Source: an uncultured Pelagibacteraceae bacterium (GTDB taxonomy: Bacteria > Pseudomonadota > Alphaproteobacteria > Pelagibacterales > Pelagibacteraceae). From it: a stretch of DNA of 64,000 bases. Below are positions 33,537-44,145 of this stretch, in pieces. The stretch lies in NCBI GenBank assembly GCA_902537055.1, contig CACAZW010000003.1:1-64000 (forward strand). The letters are read 5' to 3'. The position numbers and the translations under genes are program-made. A model generated the notes under the pieces. That model had not been told where the DNA came from, ran no database searches, and saw only the letters and a program-made list of their open reading frames with translations. Every line of letters starts with the position of its first letter. Position 1 is the stretch's first letter.

Positions 33537-33997
33537 CGGCTATTAAGTAAATTTTTAATAATCTGACCTGCTTTAGAGAAGTCAATTGTATCAGCATGGT
33601 TTTTTTTCAATTCACCCATGACTTTACCCATATCCTTTAATGAAGAGGCCCCAGAGTTTTTGATAATTTCTTGACATATTTGTTCTGTATCGGCTTCAGA
33701 TAGTTGTTTAGGCAGATACTCCGATAAAACATCAAGTTCTCCTTGCTCAATTTCTAGTAAATCTGATCTGTTATTTTTTTTATATATTTCAATTGATTCG
33801 GATCTTTGTTTAATCATTTTTTTTAAGAGTTTTTTTATATCCTCATCATCTGTCTCTTTTTTATTAGGGCCAGACCTATTGTTAATATCTAAGTCCTTAA
33901 CTCCAGATAAAATTAACCTATAAGTTGATATCTTACTTTTATCTTTTGATTTTAAAGCATTTTTATAATCGCTATCAATTTTATCTCTCAAGGACAT
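33533..33997 (-). CDS. GatB/YqeY domain protein
   Basis: SLRDKIDSDYKNALKSKDKSKISTYRLILSGVKD...LDVLSEYLPKQLSEAD...MGKVMGELKK. The ORF extends to 34150, but homology-like sequence begins at ATG 33997. Confidence 0.9.
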   Translation of the reverse strand: MSLRDKIDSDYKNALKSKDKSKISTYRLILSGVKDLDINNRSGPNKKETDDEDIKKLLKKMIKQRSESIEIYKKNNRSDLLEIEQGELDVLSEYLPKQLSEADTEQICQEIIKNSGASSLKDMGKVMGELKKNHADTIDFSKAGQIIKNLLNSR

Positions 33998-34119
33998 ACT
34001 AGAATGTACTTCATAGACAAAATTGTTCAAAAGAAAAAATTGTATTTTTAAAAAATTATTATAGATCTGTTGCGGATAAATACGTTTTATTGTATTAACC
34101 TTTAACTCATGAGTTGTAA

Positions 34120-35313
34120 TTGACTTTAAAACGCAAAAATAAAACTTCACACCTCTTAAATTTTAACACAGCTGTTTTAGTTCTCGAGAATAAATCAGTC
34201 TTTAAGGGTATTGGACTAGGATACATGGGAGAAGCAACTGGAGAGGTATGCTTTAATACGTCATTAACTGGTTATCAAGAAATTATATCTGATCCATCGT
34301 ATGCAGGACAGATAATAAATTTTACATTTCCACACATTGGTAACGTTGGGGCTAATAAAGAAGACATAGAGTCTGATAAAATATGGACGAGAGGAGTTAT
34401 TTTTAATTCAGAGATAACAAGTCCTTCTAATTATAGATCTCTGCAAAATTTAGATAAATGGCTTAAAAAAAATAAAATAGTAGGTATAACTGGTCTGGAT
34501 ACTAGAAGTTTAACTAATTTTATAAGAGATAAAGGAGCTCCAAAAGCAACAATATCAAATAATAAAAATGCTAAATTTAATATTAATAAACTAATAAATA
34601 AATCAATAAAATGGCCTGGTTTAAACGGAATGGATCTTGCTCAAGAGGTCACAACTAATAAAACATATATTTGGAAAGGATATAAAACTTGGAAAAAAAA
34701 TAAGGGTTATGAAAAAAATAAAAAGAAAAGATTTAGGGTTGTGGCGATAGATTATGGGATTAAAAAAAATATACTTAGGTATTTTTCTGATTTCGATTGC
34801 GAAGTCAAAGTTGTTTCATGTAAAGAAAATGCAAATAATATACTTAATCTAAAACCTCAAGGAATTTTTTTGTCAAATGGTCCTGGAGATCCTGCCGCAA
34901 CAGGAAAGTATGCAATTAAAGTTGTAAAAAATTTAATAAAAAAAAATATTCCGTTATTTGGGATATGTTTGGGTCATCAAATATTAGCTTTAGCTTTAGA
35001 TGCAAAAACAAAAAAGATGAAGTTGGGACATAGAGGTGCAAATCATCCAGTCAAAAACTTAATTACCAAGAAAGTTGAAATTACCAGTCAAAATCATGGA
35101 TTTGAGGTTATTAAAAAAAGCTTAAAAAAAAATACAGAAATAACACATCTGTCATTATTTGACAATTCTATAGAAGGAATAAGATTAAAAAATAAACCAG
35201 TTTTCTCAGTCCAATATCATCCTGAAGCTAATCCTGGACCACAAGATAGTAAATATTTATTTAGTAATTTTATTAAAGAAATAAAAAAATATGCCAAAAA
35301 GAAAAGACATTAA
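34120..35313 (+). CDS. carA: Carbamoyl-phosphate synthase small subunit
   Basis: [72 protein letters not shown]. Confidence 0.97.
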   Translation: MTLKRKNKTSHLLNFNTAVLVLENKSVFKGIGLGYMGEATGEVCFNTSLTGYQEIISDPSYAGQIINFTFPHIGNVGANKEDIESDKIWTRGVIFNSEITSPSNYRSLQNLDKWLKKNKIVGITGLDTRSLTNFIRDKGAPKATISNNKNAKFNINKLINKSIKWPGLNGMDLAQEVTTNKTYIWKGYKTWKKNKGYEKNKKKRFRVVAIDYGIKKNILRYFSDFDCEVKVVSCKENANNILNLKPQGIFLSNGPGDPAATGKYAIKVVKNLIKKNIPLFGICLGHQILALALDAKTKKMKLGHRGANHPVKNLITKKVEITSQNHGFEVIKKSLKKNTEITHLSLFDNSIEGIRLKNKPVFSVQYHPEANPGPQDSKYLFSNFIKEIKKYAKKKRH

Positions 35314-38300
35314 AAAAATTTTAGTTATTGGAGCTGGTCCAATTATTATTGGTCAAGCTTGTGAATTTGATTATTCAGGAACACAGGCATGTAAAGCCTT
35401 AAAAGATGAGGGTTATAAAGTAATATTAATTAACTCAAATCCGGCAACCATAATGACTGACCCTGGTGTTGCCGATAAAACTTATATCGAACCAATATCT
35501 TTGGAAGTGCTAGATGAAGTTGTCAAAAAAGAAAGGCCAGATGCTATTTTACCTACAATGGGTGGTCAAACAGCATTAAATCTTGCAATTAATGCAGAAA
35601 AAATTGGTTTACTTAAAAAGTATAAAATTGAACTGATTGGAGCTAACTCGAAAGCAATAGCAAATGCTGAAGATAGAAAAAAATTTAGAAAGAATATGTC
35701 TGATATTGGTATTGATTTACCAAAGTCAGAAGTTCTTAATAAATTTTCAAACGCAAAAAAATGTTTAAACAAAATTGGTCTTCCTGCAATTATTAGACCT
35801 TCATTCACTTTAGGTGGATTAGGTGGGGGAATTGCGAGAACAAAAAAAGATTTTTTTAAAATTGTAAAAGAAGGGATGAATGAGTCTCCTCAAAATCAGG
35901 TTTTAGTTGAAGAATGTTTAGATGGTTGGAAAGAATTTGAGATGGAGGTCGTTAGAGATAAAAATGATAATTGTATAATTATCTGTTCAATAGAAAATGT
36001 TGATCCAATGGGAACTCATACTGGCGACTCAGTTACAATAGCTCCAGCATTAACGTTGACAGATAAAGAGTATCAAGTAATGAGAAATGCATCTATTGCT
36101 TGCTTAAGAAAAATAGGTGTTGAAACTGGAGGTTCAAATGTTCAATTCGCCATAAATCCAAAAAATGGAAGAATGGTAATTATTGAAATGAACCCTAGAG
36201 TTTCAAGATCATCTGCATTAGCTTCTAAAGCAACTGGCTTTCCAATAGCAAAAGTGGCTGCAAAATTAGCAGTTGGTTATACTCTAGATGAACTACAAAA
36301 TGAAATAACAAAAGTAACACCAGCTTCTTTTGAACCAACAATTGATTACGTTGTAACAAAAATTCCAAGGTTTACGTTTGAAAAATTTTCTGACACAGAA
36401 GCAATTTTAGGTACATCCATGAGATCGGTTGGAGAGGCAATGGCAATTGGTAGAAATTTCAAAGAGTCTTTTCAAAAAGCTCTAGTTTCACTTGAAACTG
36501 GTTTTTCTGGATTGGACAACATTTTTAATTACACAAAAAAAGAGATTTTGAAAAATTTAAAAATCAATATTCCAAATAAATTACTATTAATTGCTGAAGC
36601 TTTTAGAAAAAAAATTTCTTTAGATGTTATATATAAATTATCAAAAGTAGATCCATGGTTTTTAAATCAAATTAAGGAAATAGTTGATGAAGAAAAAATA
36701 TTAAGTTTAAAAGGGCTGCCCAAAACTTTTGAGGAATTTAATAGAATAAAATCAATAGGCTTTTCCGACAAAAAGATCTCACAATTAACTAATCAAAAAG
36801 AAACAATCGTTAAATCAAGAAGAAAAGCTTTAAAAGTTATGCCTGTTTTTAAGAAAGTTGATACCTGTGCTGCTGAATTCAAATCTTTCACACCTTATAT
36901 GTATTCAACTTATCAAAGAAATTTTTCTATTAAAACTGAATGCGAAGCTGAGCCAAGCAATAAAAAGAAAATAATCATTTTAGGTGGAGGACCAAATAGA
37001 ATTGGTCAAGGTATAGAGTTTGATTATTGCTGTTGTCAAGCTAGCTTTTCTTTAAAAGAAGCAGGTTTTGAAACAATAATGATAAATTGTAACCCGGAAA
37101 CTGTTTCTACGGATTATGATACAAGTGATAGATTGTACTTTGAACCTTTAATTGAAGAGTATGTTGAGAATATAATTTTAAAAGAAAAATCAAAAGGAAA
37201 TCTAATTGGGATTATTGCACAATTTGGGGGGCAAACTCCTATCAAATTAGCTAAATTTTTAGATGAAAATAAATTACCTATTTTAGGGACACAATATAAA
37301 TCGATTGATCTTGCTGAAGATAGAGACAGATTTAGAGAGTTGCTTATAAAGCTTGAATTAAAACAAGCTGAAAGCGGAATTGCCTACAAATTCGATCAAG
37401 CTATTAATGTTGCCGAAAAAATTGGATTGCCTGTAGTTGTTAGACCTTCTTATGTTTTGGGAGGAAGAGCTATGGAAATTGTTCATGACAAGAGCCAATT
37501 GAATCAATTTATTAATGAAGCCTTCAAAGCATCGGGGCAAAATCCAATCTTAATTGACAAATTTATTGATAATGCAATGGAAGTAGATGTAGATGCAATT
37601 TCTGACGGAAAAGATGTTTATGTTGCTGGGATAATGCAACATATTGAAGAAGCCGGGATTCATTCTGGAGACTCAGCATGTTGCTTACCGCCAGTATCAA
37701 TAAAGGCAAACATTTTAAAAGAACTAAAAATACAAACAAGAAAATTGGCTTTGGCTTTAAAAGTTAAAGGATTTTTAAATATTCAATTTGCAATTAAAAA
37801 TGATGAAATTTTTGTAATTGAAGTCAATCCTAGAGCAAGCAGAACTGTTCCCTTTGTTTCAAAGGCAAATGGTATTCCACTTGCAAAAATTGCATCGAGA
37901 ATAATGTCTGGAGAAAAGTTAAGTAAATATAAATTAAAATATAAAACCAATAAAAAATTTGCTGTTAAAGAAGCTGTATTTCCGTTCAATAAATTTCCAG
38001 ATAGTGATTTATTGCTTGGTCCTGAAATGAAGTCTACTGGAGAAGTAATGGGTTTTGATGATGATTTTGGAATGGCAGTTGCAAAAAGTCAAATTGCTGC
38101 TTCAAATTCACTGCCAACTAAAGGAATGGCATTCTTATCAGTAAAAGACTCTCACAAGCAAGAAATAGTTGGTATAGCTCAAAGATTAATAAAACTTGGT
38201 TTCAAACTTTCTGCAACCAAAGGAACCTCTGAAATTCTAAAACAAAATGGAATGAAATGTAAAAAAATTAATAAAGTAAGCAGTGGCAAACCACATATAG

Positions 38301-38515
38301 TAGATGTTTTAAATTCAAAAAAAATATCTTTGGTAATAAATACAGGAGGTGGAAATTCTGAACACAGGATTAGTGATGCTAGAGCATTAAGAAGAGGAAC
38401 TCTTGCAAACAAAATTCCTTATTGTACGAATATGTCTACAGCCTATTCATTTTTAGAGGCAATAAAATCTTTGAAAACAACAAAGTTAAGAGTTAAATCT
38501 TTGCAAGATAATTAA
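35291..38515 (+). CDS. carB: Carbamoyl-phosphate synthase large subunit
   Basis: [35 protein letters not shown], duplicated ATP-grasp halves ([17 protein letters not shown]), MGS-like C-terminus. Confidence 0.98.
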   Translation: MPKRKDIKKILVIGAGPIIIGQACEFDYSGTQACKALKDEGYKVILINSNPATIMTDPGVADKTYIEPISLEVLDEVVKKERPDAILPTMGGQTALNLAINAEKIGLLKKYKIELIGANSKAIANAEDRKKFRKNMSDIGIDLPKSEVLNKFSNAKKCLNKIGLPAIIRPSFTLGGLGGGIARTKKDFFKIVKEGMNESPQNQVLVEECLDGWKEFEMEVVRDKNDNCIIICSIENVDPMGTHTGDSVTIAPALTLTDKEYQVMRNASIACLRKIGVETGGSNVQFAINPKNGRMVIIEMNPRVSRSSALASKATGFPIAKVAAKLAVGYTLDELQNEITKVTPASFEPTIDYVVTKIPRFTFEKFSDTEAILGTSMRSVGEAMAIGRNFKESFQKALVSLETGFSGLDNIFNYTKKEILKNLKINIPNKLLLIAEAFRKKISLDVIYKLSKVDPWFLNQIKEIVDEEKILSLKGLPKTFEEFNRIKSIGFSDKKISQLTNQKETIVKSRRKALKVMPVFKKVDTCAAEFKSFTPYMYSTYQRNFSIKTECEAEPSNKKKIIILGGGPNRIGQGIEFDYCCCQASFSLKEAGFETIMINCNPETVSTDYDTSDRLYFEPLIEEYVENIILKEKSKGNLIGIIAQFGGQTPIKLAKFLDENKLPILGTQYKSIDLAEDRDRFRELLIKLELKQAESGIAYKFDQAINVAEKIGLPVVVRPSYVLGGRAMEIVHDKSQLNQFINEAFKASGQNPILIDKFIDNAMEVDVDAISDGKDVYVAGIMQHIEEAGIHSGDSACCLPPVSIKANILKELKIQTRKLALALKVKGFLNIQFAIKNDEIFVIEVNPRASRTVPFVSKANGIPLAKIASRIMSGEKLSKYKLKYKTNKKFAVKEAVFPFNKFPDSDLLLGPEMKSTGEVMGFDDDFGMAVAKSQIAASNSLPTKGMAFLSVKDSHKQEIVGIAQRLIKLGFKLSATKGTSEILKQNGMKCKKINKVSSGKPHIVDVLNSKKISLVINTGGGNSEHRISDARALRRGTLANKIPYCTNMSTAYSFLEAIKSLKTTKLRVKSLQDN

Positions 38516-38517
38516 TT

Positions 38518-39180
38518 TTAATTAACTTTCCAATCTGTCTCAAATGTAACATAATTCACTTGAAGACATCTTCTTTCTTTTACTATTTCTTTTTTTTCCA
38601 TACCATGCCAAGTGTTAGGACCACTTGAAAAGAAATAACCATAATTATCTTTGTAAGGAACAGTTTTTGCTAATTTTAAATTTTCATCATAAAAATCTGT
38701 GCCTAAATCTTCTTTTTCATTATGTTTGTTTACGAATAATAAACATGACATCAGTTTTTCTTTAATATCGCAATGTGGTTTTAACCAGAATCCTTTTCTA
38801 TCACAGATAACTTCAACTCTTACATATGAATTAGAAAGATCTTTATTTATCATTTCAGAAATTTTTTTGTAAGTCGATGGATTTTGAAGTTCTTTAATAA
38901 ATTCAACAAGATTAGGAAATTGATTTGAATTTTCTTTTGTAACAAAACATCTAAATTTTAATGCTTTGCCTCCGTCTGATATGCCTTCTCTAAACTTGCC
39001 TTCACCTCCATCAATTGCTCTTGTGCCATCATAGTTTAAATTATGTTCTATCGGATTAGCTATATCAGCGTTTACAATTTCATGAACTTGGCCGTCTGTT
39101 AGTGGTTGATTTAATTCCCAATGTTCAAAAGGAGTTTTGTGATTTGACGAATTTTTTAATATTGAATTTAAAAATGCCAT
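38518..39180 (-). CDS. Putative 2OG-Fe(II) oxygenase-like protein
   Basis: Spaced metal-ligand-like residues: KPHCDIKEK, SSGPNTWHGM, RRCLQVNYV. Confidence 0.55.
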   Translation of the reverse strand: MAFLNSILKNSSNHKTPFEHWELNQPLTDGQVHEIVNADIANPIEHNLNYDGTRAIDGGEGKFREGISDGGKALKFRCFVTKENSNQFPNLVEFIKELQNPSTYKKISEMINKDLSNSYVRVEVICDRKGFWLKPHCDIKEKLMSCLLFVNKHNEKEDLGTDFYDENLKLAKTVPYKDNYGYFFSSGPNTWHGMEKKEIVKERRCLQVNYVTFETDWKVN

Positions 39181-40127
39181 TATAAATGAATTTTATCTTT
39201 AATGATATTTGCTACTCTATTCGTTTCATCTAATTTTTCATAGTTCCAATTTTCTAATTTTTCTCCTAATTCTCTTACAATTTTCATTTCTTGAAATAAT
39301 TTTCTAAAATTTTTAAATCTTTTATCACTTTTTTTAGGTGGAATAGTGGCAATATAAATTGGCTTACCTGTTAAAGCTGCCTCTGAAATCATAGAGCTTG
39401 AATCACAAGTGATAACCAAATGTTTTGATTGTGAAAGAGCACTTAAATAGGCTTTTTTATCAACACCGTCTAATACTAAATGATCATTTCCAAAATATAT
39501 TTTTGCATGTTCTATAGTTCCCTTTGGCGTTCTCATAGAAGGGATGACTACTAAACTAAGATTATTTTCTTTAACTAAATAATTTACTTTTGAAAAAATT
39601 TCTTGGATATTTCTGTCTGAATAATCATAATACTGGGTAGGACCACCAATTATTAATGAAATTATATTTTTATCCCTCAATTTGCTTGAAATATTGAACA
39701 AATATTCTTTGTCTTTTTCAATTTCTTCACTTGTTAAATAATGAATGGCTCCTTTTGTTTTTAATACATTGTGTCCATCAAGATTATCGTGCTCAGGCAC
39801 TACAACTAGATCAAAATTATCAAGTTTTATCTTTGGGTTTTGAATATGAATGTTAAATACTTTTTTCTTTGAATTTTTTTTTAAGAATAATGATGGAATA
39901 ATACTTTTTCTTCCACATGAAATTATTAAATCAACATCTTCGCATTCAATTTTTTTAAAAACTGAGTCGGATATTGGAGTGAATTTTGGCGGTATAACTT
40001 TCCAGAAACCCTTTGTTTCAACTGTGTGGTGAGAATAATTTATATCTAAAGCTTTAGCCAAACCTTCTACTTGGCTAATCATCCCATGCATACCTTCTGT
40101 TAATAATATACCTTTCAATTTAGTCAT
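39180..40127 (-). CDS. ELM1/GtrOC1-like protein
   Basis: LLTEGMHGMISQVEGLAKAL, DLIISCGRKSIIPSLFLKK, VVPEHDNLDGHNVLKTKGAIHYL, VITCDSSSMISEAALTGKPIYI. Confidence 0.75.
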   Translation of the reverse strand: MTKLKGILLTEGMHGMISQVEGLAKALDINYSHHTVETKGFWKVIPPKFTPISDSVFKKIECEDVDLIISCGRKSIIPSLFLKKNSKKKVFNIHIQNPKIKLDNFDLVVVPEHDNLDGHNVLKTKGAIHYLTSEEIEKDKEYLFNISSKLRDKNIISLIIGGPTQYYDYSDRNIQEIFSKVNYLVKENNLSLVVIPSMRTPKGTIEHAKIYFGNDHLVLDGVDKKAYLSALSQSKHLVITCDSSSMISEAALTGKPIYIATIPPKKSDKRFKNFRKLFQEMKIVRELGEKLENWNYEKLDETNRVANIIKDKIHL

Positions 40128-40148
40128 TAATCATTATATAGCTTTCAT

Positions 40149-41093
40149 ATGAGTGAAAATCCAACTAAACACACAAAAGTGTTAATAATTGGGTCAGGTC
40201 CCGCTGGATATACAGCAGCAATTTATGCAGCAAGAGCAATGTTAAAACCAATATTAGTTCATGGTATGGAACCTGGTGGCCAATTAACAACAACAACTGA
40301 TGTTGAAAATTTTCCTGGATTTAAAGATGTAATACAAGGGCCATGGCTAATGGATCAAATGAAAGGTCAGGCAGAAGTAGTTGGGACTGAAATGATTCAA
40401 GATCATATTGCATCTGTAGACTTAAAATCTAAGCCGTTTAAAGCTGTTGGAGATAGTGGTCAAATTTATGAGGCAGACTCAATTATTATATCAACAGGAG
40501 CTCAAGCAAGATGGTTAAATATTGATTCAGAACAAAGCTTTAGAGGTTTTGGTGTATCTGCATGTGCAACATGTGATGGATTTTTCTTTAAAGACAAAAC
40601 TGTAGCAGTTGTTGGAGGTGGAAATGCTGCAGTTGAGGAAGCTATGTTTTTAACAAAATTTGCTTCAAAAGTTCAACTTATACACAGAAGAGATAGTTTG
40701 AGAGCAGAAAAATTACTTCAAAAGAAATTAATGGAAAATAAAAAAATTGAAATAATTTGGGACTCTGTTGTTGACGAAGTTATTGGGGATAATGATCCTA
40801 AAAATGTAACTGGATTAAAAATTAAAAATGTTAAAACAAATAAAATAGACGAACTAAAAATTGATGGCTTGTTCATTGCTATAGGGCATGATCCAGCAAC
40901 CTCATTATTTAAAGACCAACTAGAAATGGATAATGAGGGTTATTTAATAACAAAACCAGAGTCTACAGAAACAAATATACCAGGAGTTTTTGCTGCTGGT
41001 GATGTGAAAGATAAAGTATTTAGACAGGCAGTTACAGCAGCTGGTATGGGATGTATGGCAGCATTAGAGGCTGAAAAACATTTATCCGAATAA
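40149..41093 (+). CDS. trxB: Thioredoxin-disulfide reductase
   Basis: IIGSGPAGYTAAIYAARA, CATCDG active site, VVGGGNAAVEEAMFL, GVFAAGDVKDKVFRQAVTAAGMGCMAALEAE. Confidence 0.97.
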   Translation: MSENPTKHTKVLIIGSGPAGYTAAIYAARAMLKPILVHGMEPGGQLTTTTDVENFPGFKDVIQGPWLMDQMKGQAEVVGTEMIQDHIASVDLKSKPFKAVGDSGQIYEADSIIISTGAQARWLNIDSEQSFRGFGVSACATCDGFFFKDKTVAVVGGGNAAVEEAMFLTKFASKVQLIHRRDSLRAEKLLQKKLMENKKIEIIWDSVVDEVIGDNDPKNVTGLKIKNVKTNKIDELKIDGLFIAIGHDPATSLFKDQLEMDNEGYLITKPESTETNIPGVFAAGDVKDKVFRQAVTAAGMGCMAALEAEKHLSE

Positions 41094-42113
41094 ATGAATG
41101 AAACAGTATTGTTAACGGGTATAAGTGGATGGATCGCTAAACACACTGCAATTGAATTATTAAAATCGGGATATAAAGTTTTAGGCACTGTTAGAGATTC
41201 TGGTTTAATAGAGCAAACAAAAAAAACCATAAATGAATATACATCAATTGATAATTTATCATTTGTAAAATTAGATCTTTTAAAAGACGAAGGTTGGGAT
41301 GAGGCATTAAAAGGCTGTAAGTATGTAATGCATGTGGCCTCTCCTTTCCCTTTAAAGACCTCTAGAGATCGTGAAAGTCTTGTTCCAACAGCTAAAGATG
41401 GAACTATAAGAGTTTTAAAAGCTGCTGTTAATGCGGGAGTTGAACGTATTATTAAAACTTCTTCAATTGCAACAATGTTTAGAAAACCTAATAGGACAAA
41501 TCCATATACATTTGGTGAAAATGATTGGAGTGATGCTAATTGGAAGGGTTGTAATGATTACTTTGTTTCAAAAATCAAGGCTGAAAAAGCAGCTTGGGAA
41601 TTTATGGAAAATAAAGGTTTAAAGAATAAGTTGGTATGTATATGTCCTGGAGGTGTCTTTGGAGACGCTTTAGATACTAAAGAAAAAACTTCGATAAGTT
41701 ATGTTAAATTATTTCTAGAAGGTAAATATCCAGGTGCTCCGGATTTTAGTATTTTAGTCTCAGATATGAAAGATGTAGTGAAAGCTCACATTAATTCTTT
41801 AACAAGACCAGATGTTGGTGGGAGACGACTAATAATTGGCTCTGAGGTCAAAAGAATGATAGATTTTTCTAATATTATGGCTGAAGCATTACCTAAATAT
41901 TCAAAAAAACTTCCAAAAAGAGTGTTGCCAAACTTTCTAGTGAGAATAATTAGTCATCTGGATACGAGTGCAAAAATGATGGTTCCAGATTTAGGGATAC
42001 AGATGCAAACTGATGCTTCGTATGCTGAAGATTTATTGGGATTTAAATTTCAGCCGGCTAGAGGATGTATTGAGGATGCAGCAAAATCAGTAGTTAGACT
42101 TGGATTAGTATAA
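41094..42113 (+). CDS. NAD(P)-dependent epimerase/reductase (dihydroflavonol-reductase-like extended SDR)
   Basis: VLLTGISGWIAKHTAIELLKSGYKVLGTVR, VMHVASPFP, YFVSKIKAEKAAWEF. Confidence 0.88.
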   Translation: MNETVLLTGISGWIAKHTAIELLKSGYKVLGTVRDSGLIEQTKKTINEYTSIDNLSFVKLDLLKDEGWDEALKGCKYVMHVASPFPLKTSRDRESLVPTAKDGTIRVLKAAVNAGVERIIKTSSIATMFRKPNRTNPYTFGENDWSDANWKGCNDYFVSKIKAEKAAWEFMENKGLKNKLVCICPGGVFGDALDTKEKTSISYVKLFLEGKYPGAPDFSILVSDMKDVVKAHINSLTRPDVGGRRLIIGSEVKRMIDFSNIMAEALPKYSKKLPKRVLPNFLVRIISHLDTSAKMMVPDLGIQMQTDASYAEDLLGFKFQPARGCIEDAAKSVVRLGLV

Positions 42114-42114
42114 T

Positions 42115-42534
42115 ATGACAAAAGGAATAAAGTGGATTATGTTTGCAACTGGCTGGATGTCATTCAGGGCTATTGGGTCAAGTTTAATTTTATTTTGGAC
42201 AATCACAGAAAATGAGAGAGCAGCACCATACGAGTGGATTGTATCTTTGACTGGTGATTTTATAATTGGAACAACTGCTTTATTTTTAGTTTACTTTATT
42301 TATAAAAAACCATCTGCAGTACTTTGGGGTATTTTATTAGCTTGGAACTTTGTTGGTTTATTTGATTTATATGAGGCCATAACAACTAGTATTTTAGTTC
42401 CATATGAACCGATTCCAGAATTAGGTTTAAATGATTTTGGAGTGAAATCTGTGCTTACTCTTAACTCAATTATTCATATATCGGCGATTTATTTGTTATT
42501 TCAGTCTAGAATAAAAAGTTATTTTAACTTATAA
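42115..42534 (+). CDS. Hypothetical membrane protein
   Basis: Four hydrophobic segments; directly follows the reductase. Confidence 0.65.
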   Translation: MTKGIKWIMFATGWMSFRAIGSSLILFWTITENERAAPYEWIVSLTGDFIIGTTALFLVYFIYKKPSAVLWGILLAWNFVGLFDLYEAITTSILVPYEPIPELGLNDFGVKSVLTLNSIIHISAIYLLFQSRIKSYFNL

Positions 42535-42544
42535 GAGATTATTA

Positions 42545-42919
42545 ATGGAAAACATTGTAAAGCAAATACAGCTTGTAGCATTAGTAATCATTTTAGTTAG
42601 TACAGTCATTGCTTTTGGGCAAGAGATGTATCAGATGATACTCGTGCAAAGAGTTACTTTAGCTGATCTGCTTTTACTTTTTTTATACCTTGAAGTGCTT
42701 GCAATGGTTAGAGTATTTTGGGAAAGCCAATCAATTCAAATTACACTGCCGTTATTTATTGCTATAACTGCACTTGCTAGATTTATTATTTTACAAGGAA
42801 AATCTCTAAATCCAGAGATATTACTATATGAAGCAGGTGCGATTGTTTTAATTGCTTTAGCAATTGTAATTTTAAGATTTAGAAATTCTTCACTAATTGG
42901 ACTAAATAAAAAAAAATAG
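42545..42919 (+). CDS. PsiE-like membrane protein
   Basis: LLLFLYLEVLAMVRVFWESQSIQITLPLFIAITALARFIILQGK resembles the PsiE family. Confidence 0.75.
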   Translation: MENIVKQIQLVALVIILVSTVIAFGQEMYQMILVQRVTLADLLLLFLYLEVLAMVRVFWESQSIQITLPLFIAITALARFIILQGKSLNPEILLYEAGAIVLIALAIVILRFRNSSLIGLNKKK

Positions 42920-42921
42920 GT

Positions 42922-44109
42922 TTATCCTAAATCCTCACAAAACTTTTTAATTCTAGACATTGCTATTTTAAGTTTTGCCATTGAAGTCGCATATGAAATT
43001 CTAAAATATCCATCTAAACCAAATGCTGAGCCCTGAACAGCTGCAACATTTTGTTTTTCTAGTAGCTTTTGGACAAAATCAGTATCTTTTTTAAGTTTAG
43101 TTCTTTTATTTAGAAGTTTTTTACAATTCGGAAATACATAAAATGCACCATTAGGTTTTAAACAGCTAATGCCATCAATATTATTTAAACTTTTGACAAC
43201 AAAATCTCTTCTTTCTTTAAATGATTTTGCTCTTTTCTTAATAAAGTCTTGTTTTCCATTTAAAGCTTCTACAGCTGCTGCTTGACTAATTGATGATGGA
43301 TTCGAAGTAGACTGAGACTGAATTTTTCTAATTGCAGAAATTATTTCTTTTGGTCCAGCTGCATAACCAATTCTCCAACCAGTCATTGCATAAGATTTGC
43401 TCACTCCATTCATTGTTAATGTTCGAGATTTTAATTTTGAAATTTGAGCAATAGTAAAAAATTTAAAATTATCATACTTAACATGCTCATAAATATCATC
43501 GCTCAAAATGTGAACTTTTTTGTTTTTTATTAAAACCTTTGCTAATTTTTGAATTTCTGATTTGCTGTATCCAGATCCAGTAGGATTAGATGGTGAGTTA
43601 AGGATTATCCATTTCGTTCTTTTTGTAATTGCAGCTTTTAATTTTGCAGGTGTAATTTTAAATCCGTCTTTTTCATCACATTTTACTATTTTTGGTTTTC
43701 CTCCTGCTAGGAGAACCATATCTGGATATGAAACCCAGAATGGCGCAGGAATAATAACTTCATCTCCTTTATTTAAAGTTGCCATAAAAGTGTTATAGAG
43801 AACTTGTTTCCCTCCAGTTCCAACTGTGATTTCGTCTAATTTATAATTTAGTTTATTTTCTCTTTTAAATTTTTTTAAAATTGCTTTTTTTAATGCTGGA
43901 GTTCCATCAACTGCAGTATACTTTGTATCTCCATCTCTTATTGCTTTAATGGCTGCATTTTTAACATTGATAGGAGTATCAAAATCTGGTTCCCCTGCCC
44001 CAAGTCCAACTACGTCTTTTCCTGCAGCTCTTAATTCTCTTGCCTTTTGAGTAACTGCAATAGTTGGAGATGGTTTAATTCTTTTTAAATTATTAGATAT
44101 TATGCTCAT
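42922..44109 (-). CDS. Class I/II aminotransferase (aspartate aminotransferase type)
   Basis: VVGLGAGEPDFDTP, LNSPSNPTGSGYSK, SKSYAMTGWRIGYAAGP (PLP lysine). Confidence 0.95.
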   Translation of the reverse strand: MSIISNNLKRIKPSPTIAVTQKARELRAAGKDVVGLGAGEPDFDTPINVKNAAIKAIRDGDTKYTAVDGTPALKKAILKKFKRENKLNYKLDEITVGTGGKQVLYNTFMATLNKGDEVIIPAPFWVSYPDMVLLAGGKPKIVKCDEKDGFKITPAKLKAAITKRTKWIILNSPSNPTGSGYSKSEIQKLAKVLIKNKKVHILSDDIYEHVKYDNFKFFTIAQISKLKSRTLTMNGVSKSYAMTGWRIGYAAGPKEIISAIRKIQSQSTSNPSSISQAAAVEALNGKQDFIKKRAKSFKERRDFVVKSLNNIDGISCLKPNGAFYVFPNCKKLLNKRTKLKKDTDFVQKLLEKQNVAAVQGSAFGLDGYFRISYATSMAKLKIAMSRIKKFCEDLG

Positions 44110-44145
44110 TGAATTATGAAATTATTTAATTACGTTGTTTAATAT

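Noticed and set aside
34001-34150. N-terminal extension of the YqeY ORF up to 34150
   Set aside because: Overlaps carA start and lacks domain-like sequence; ATG at 33997 begins the recognisable domain.
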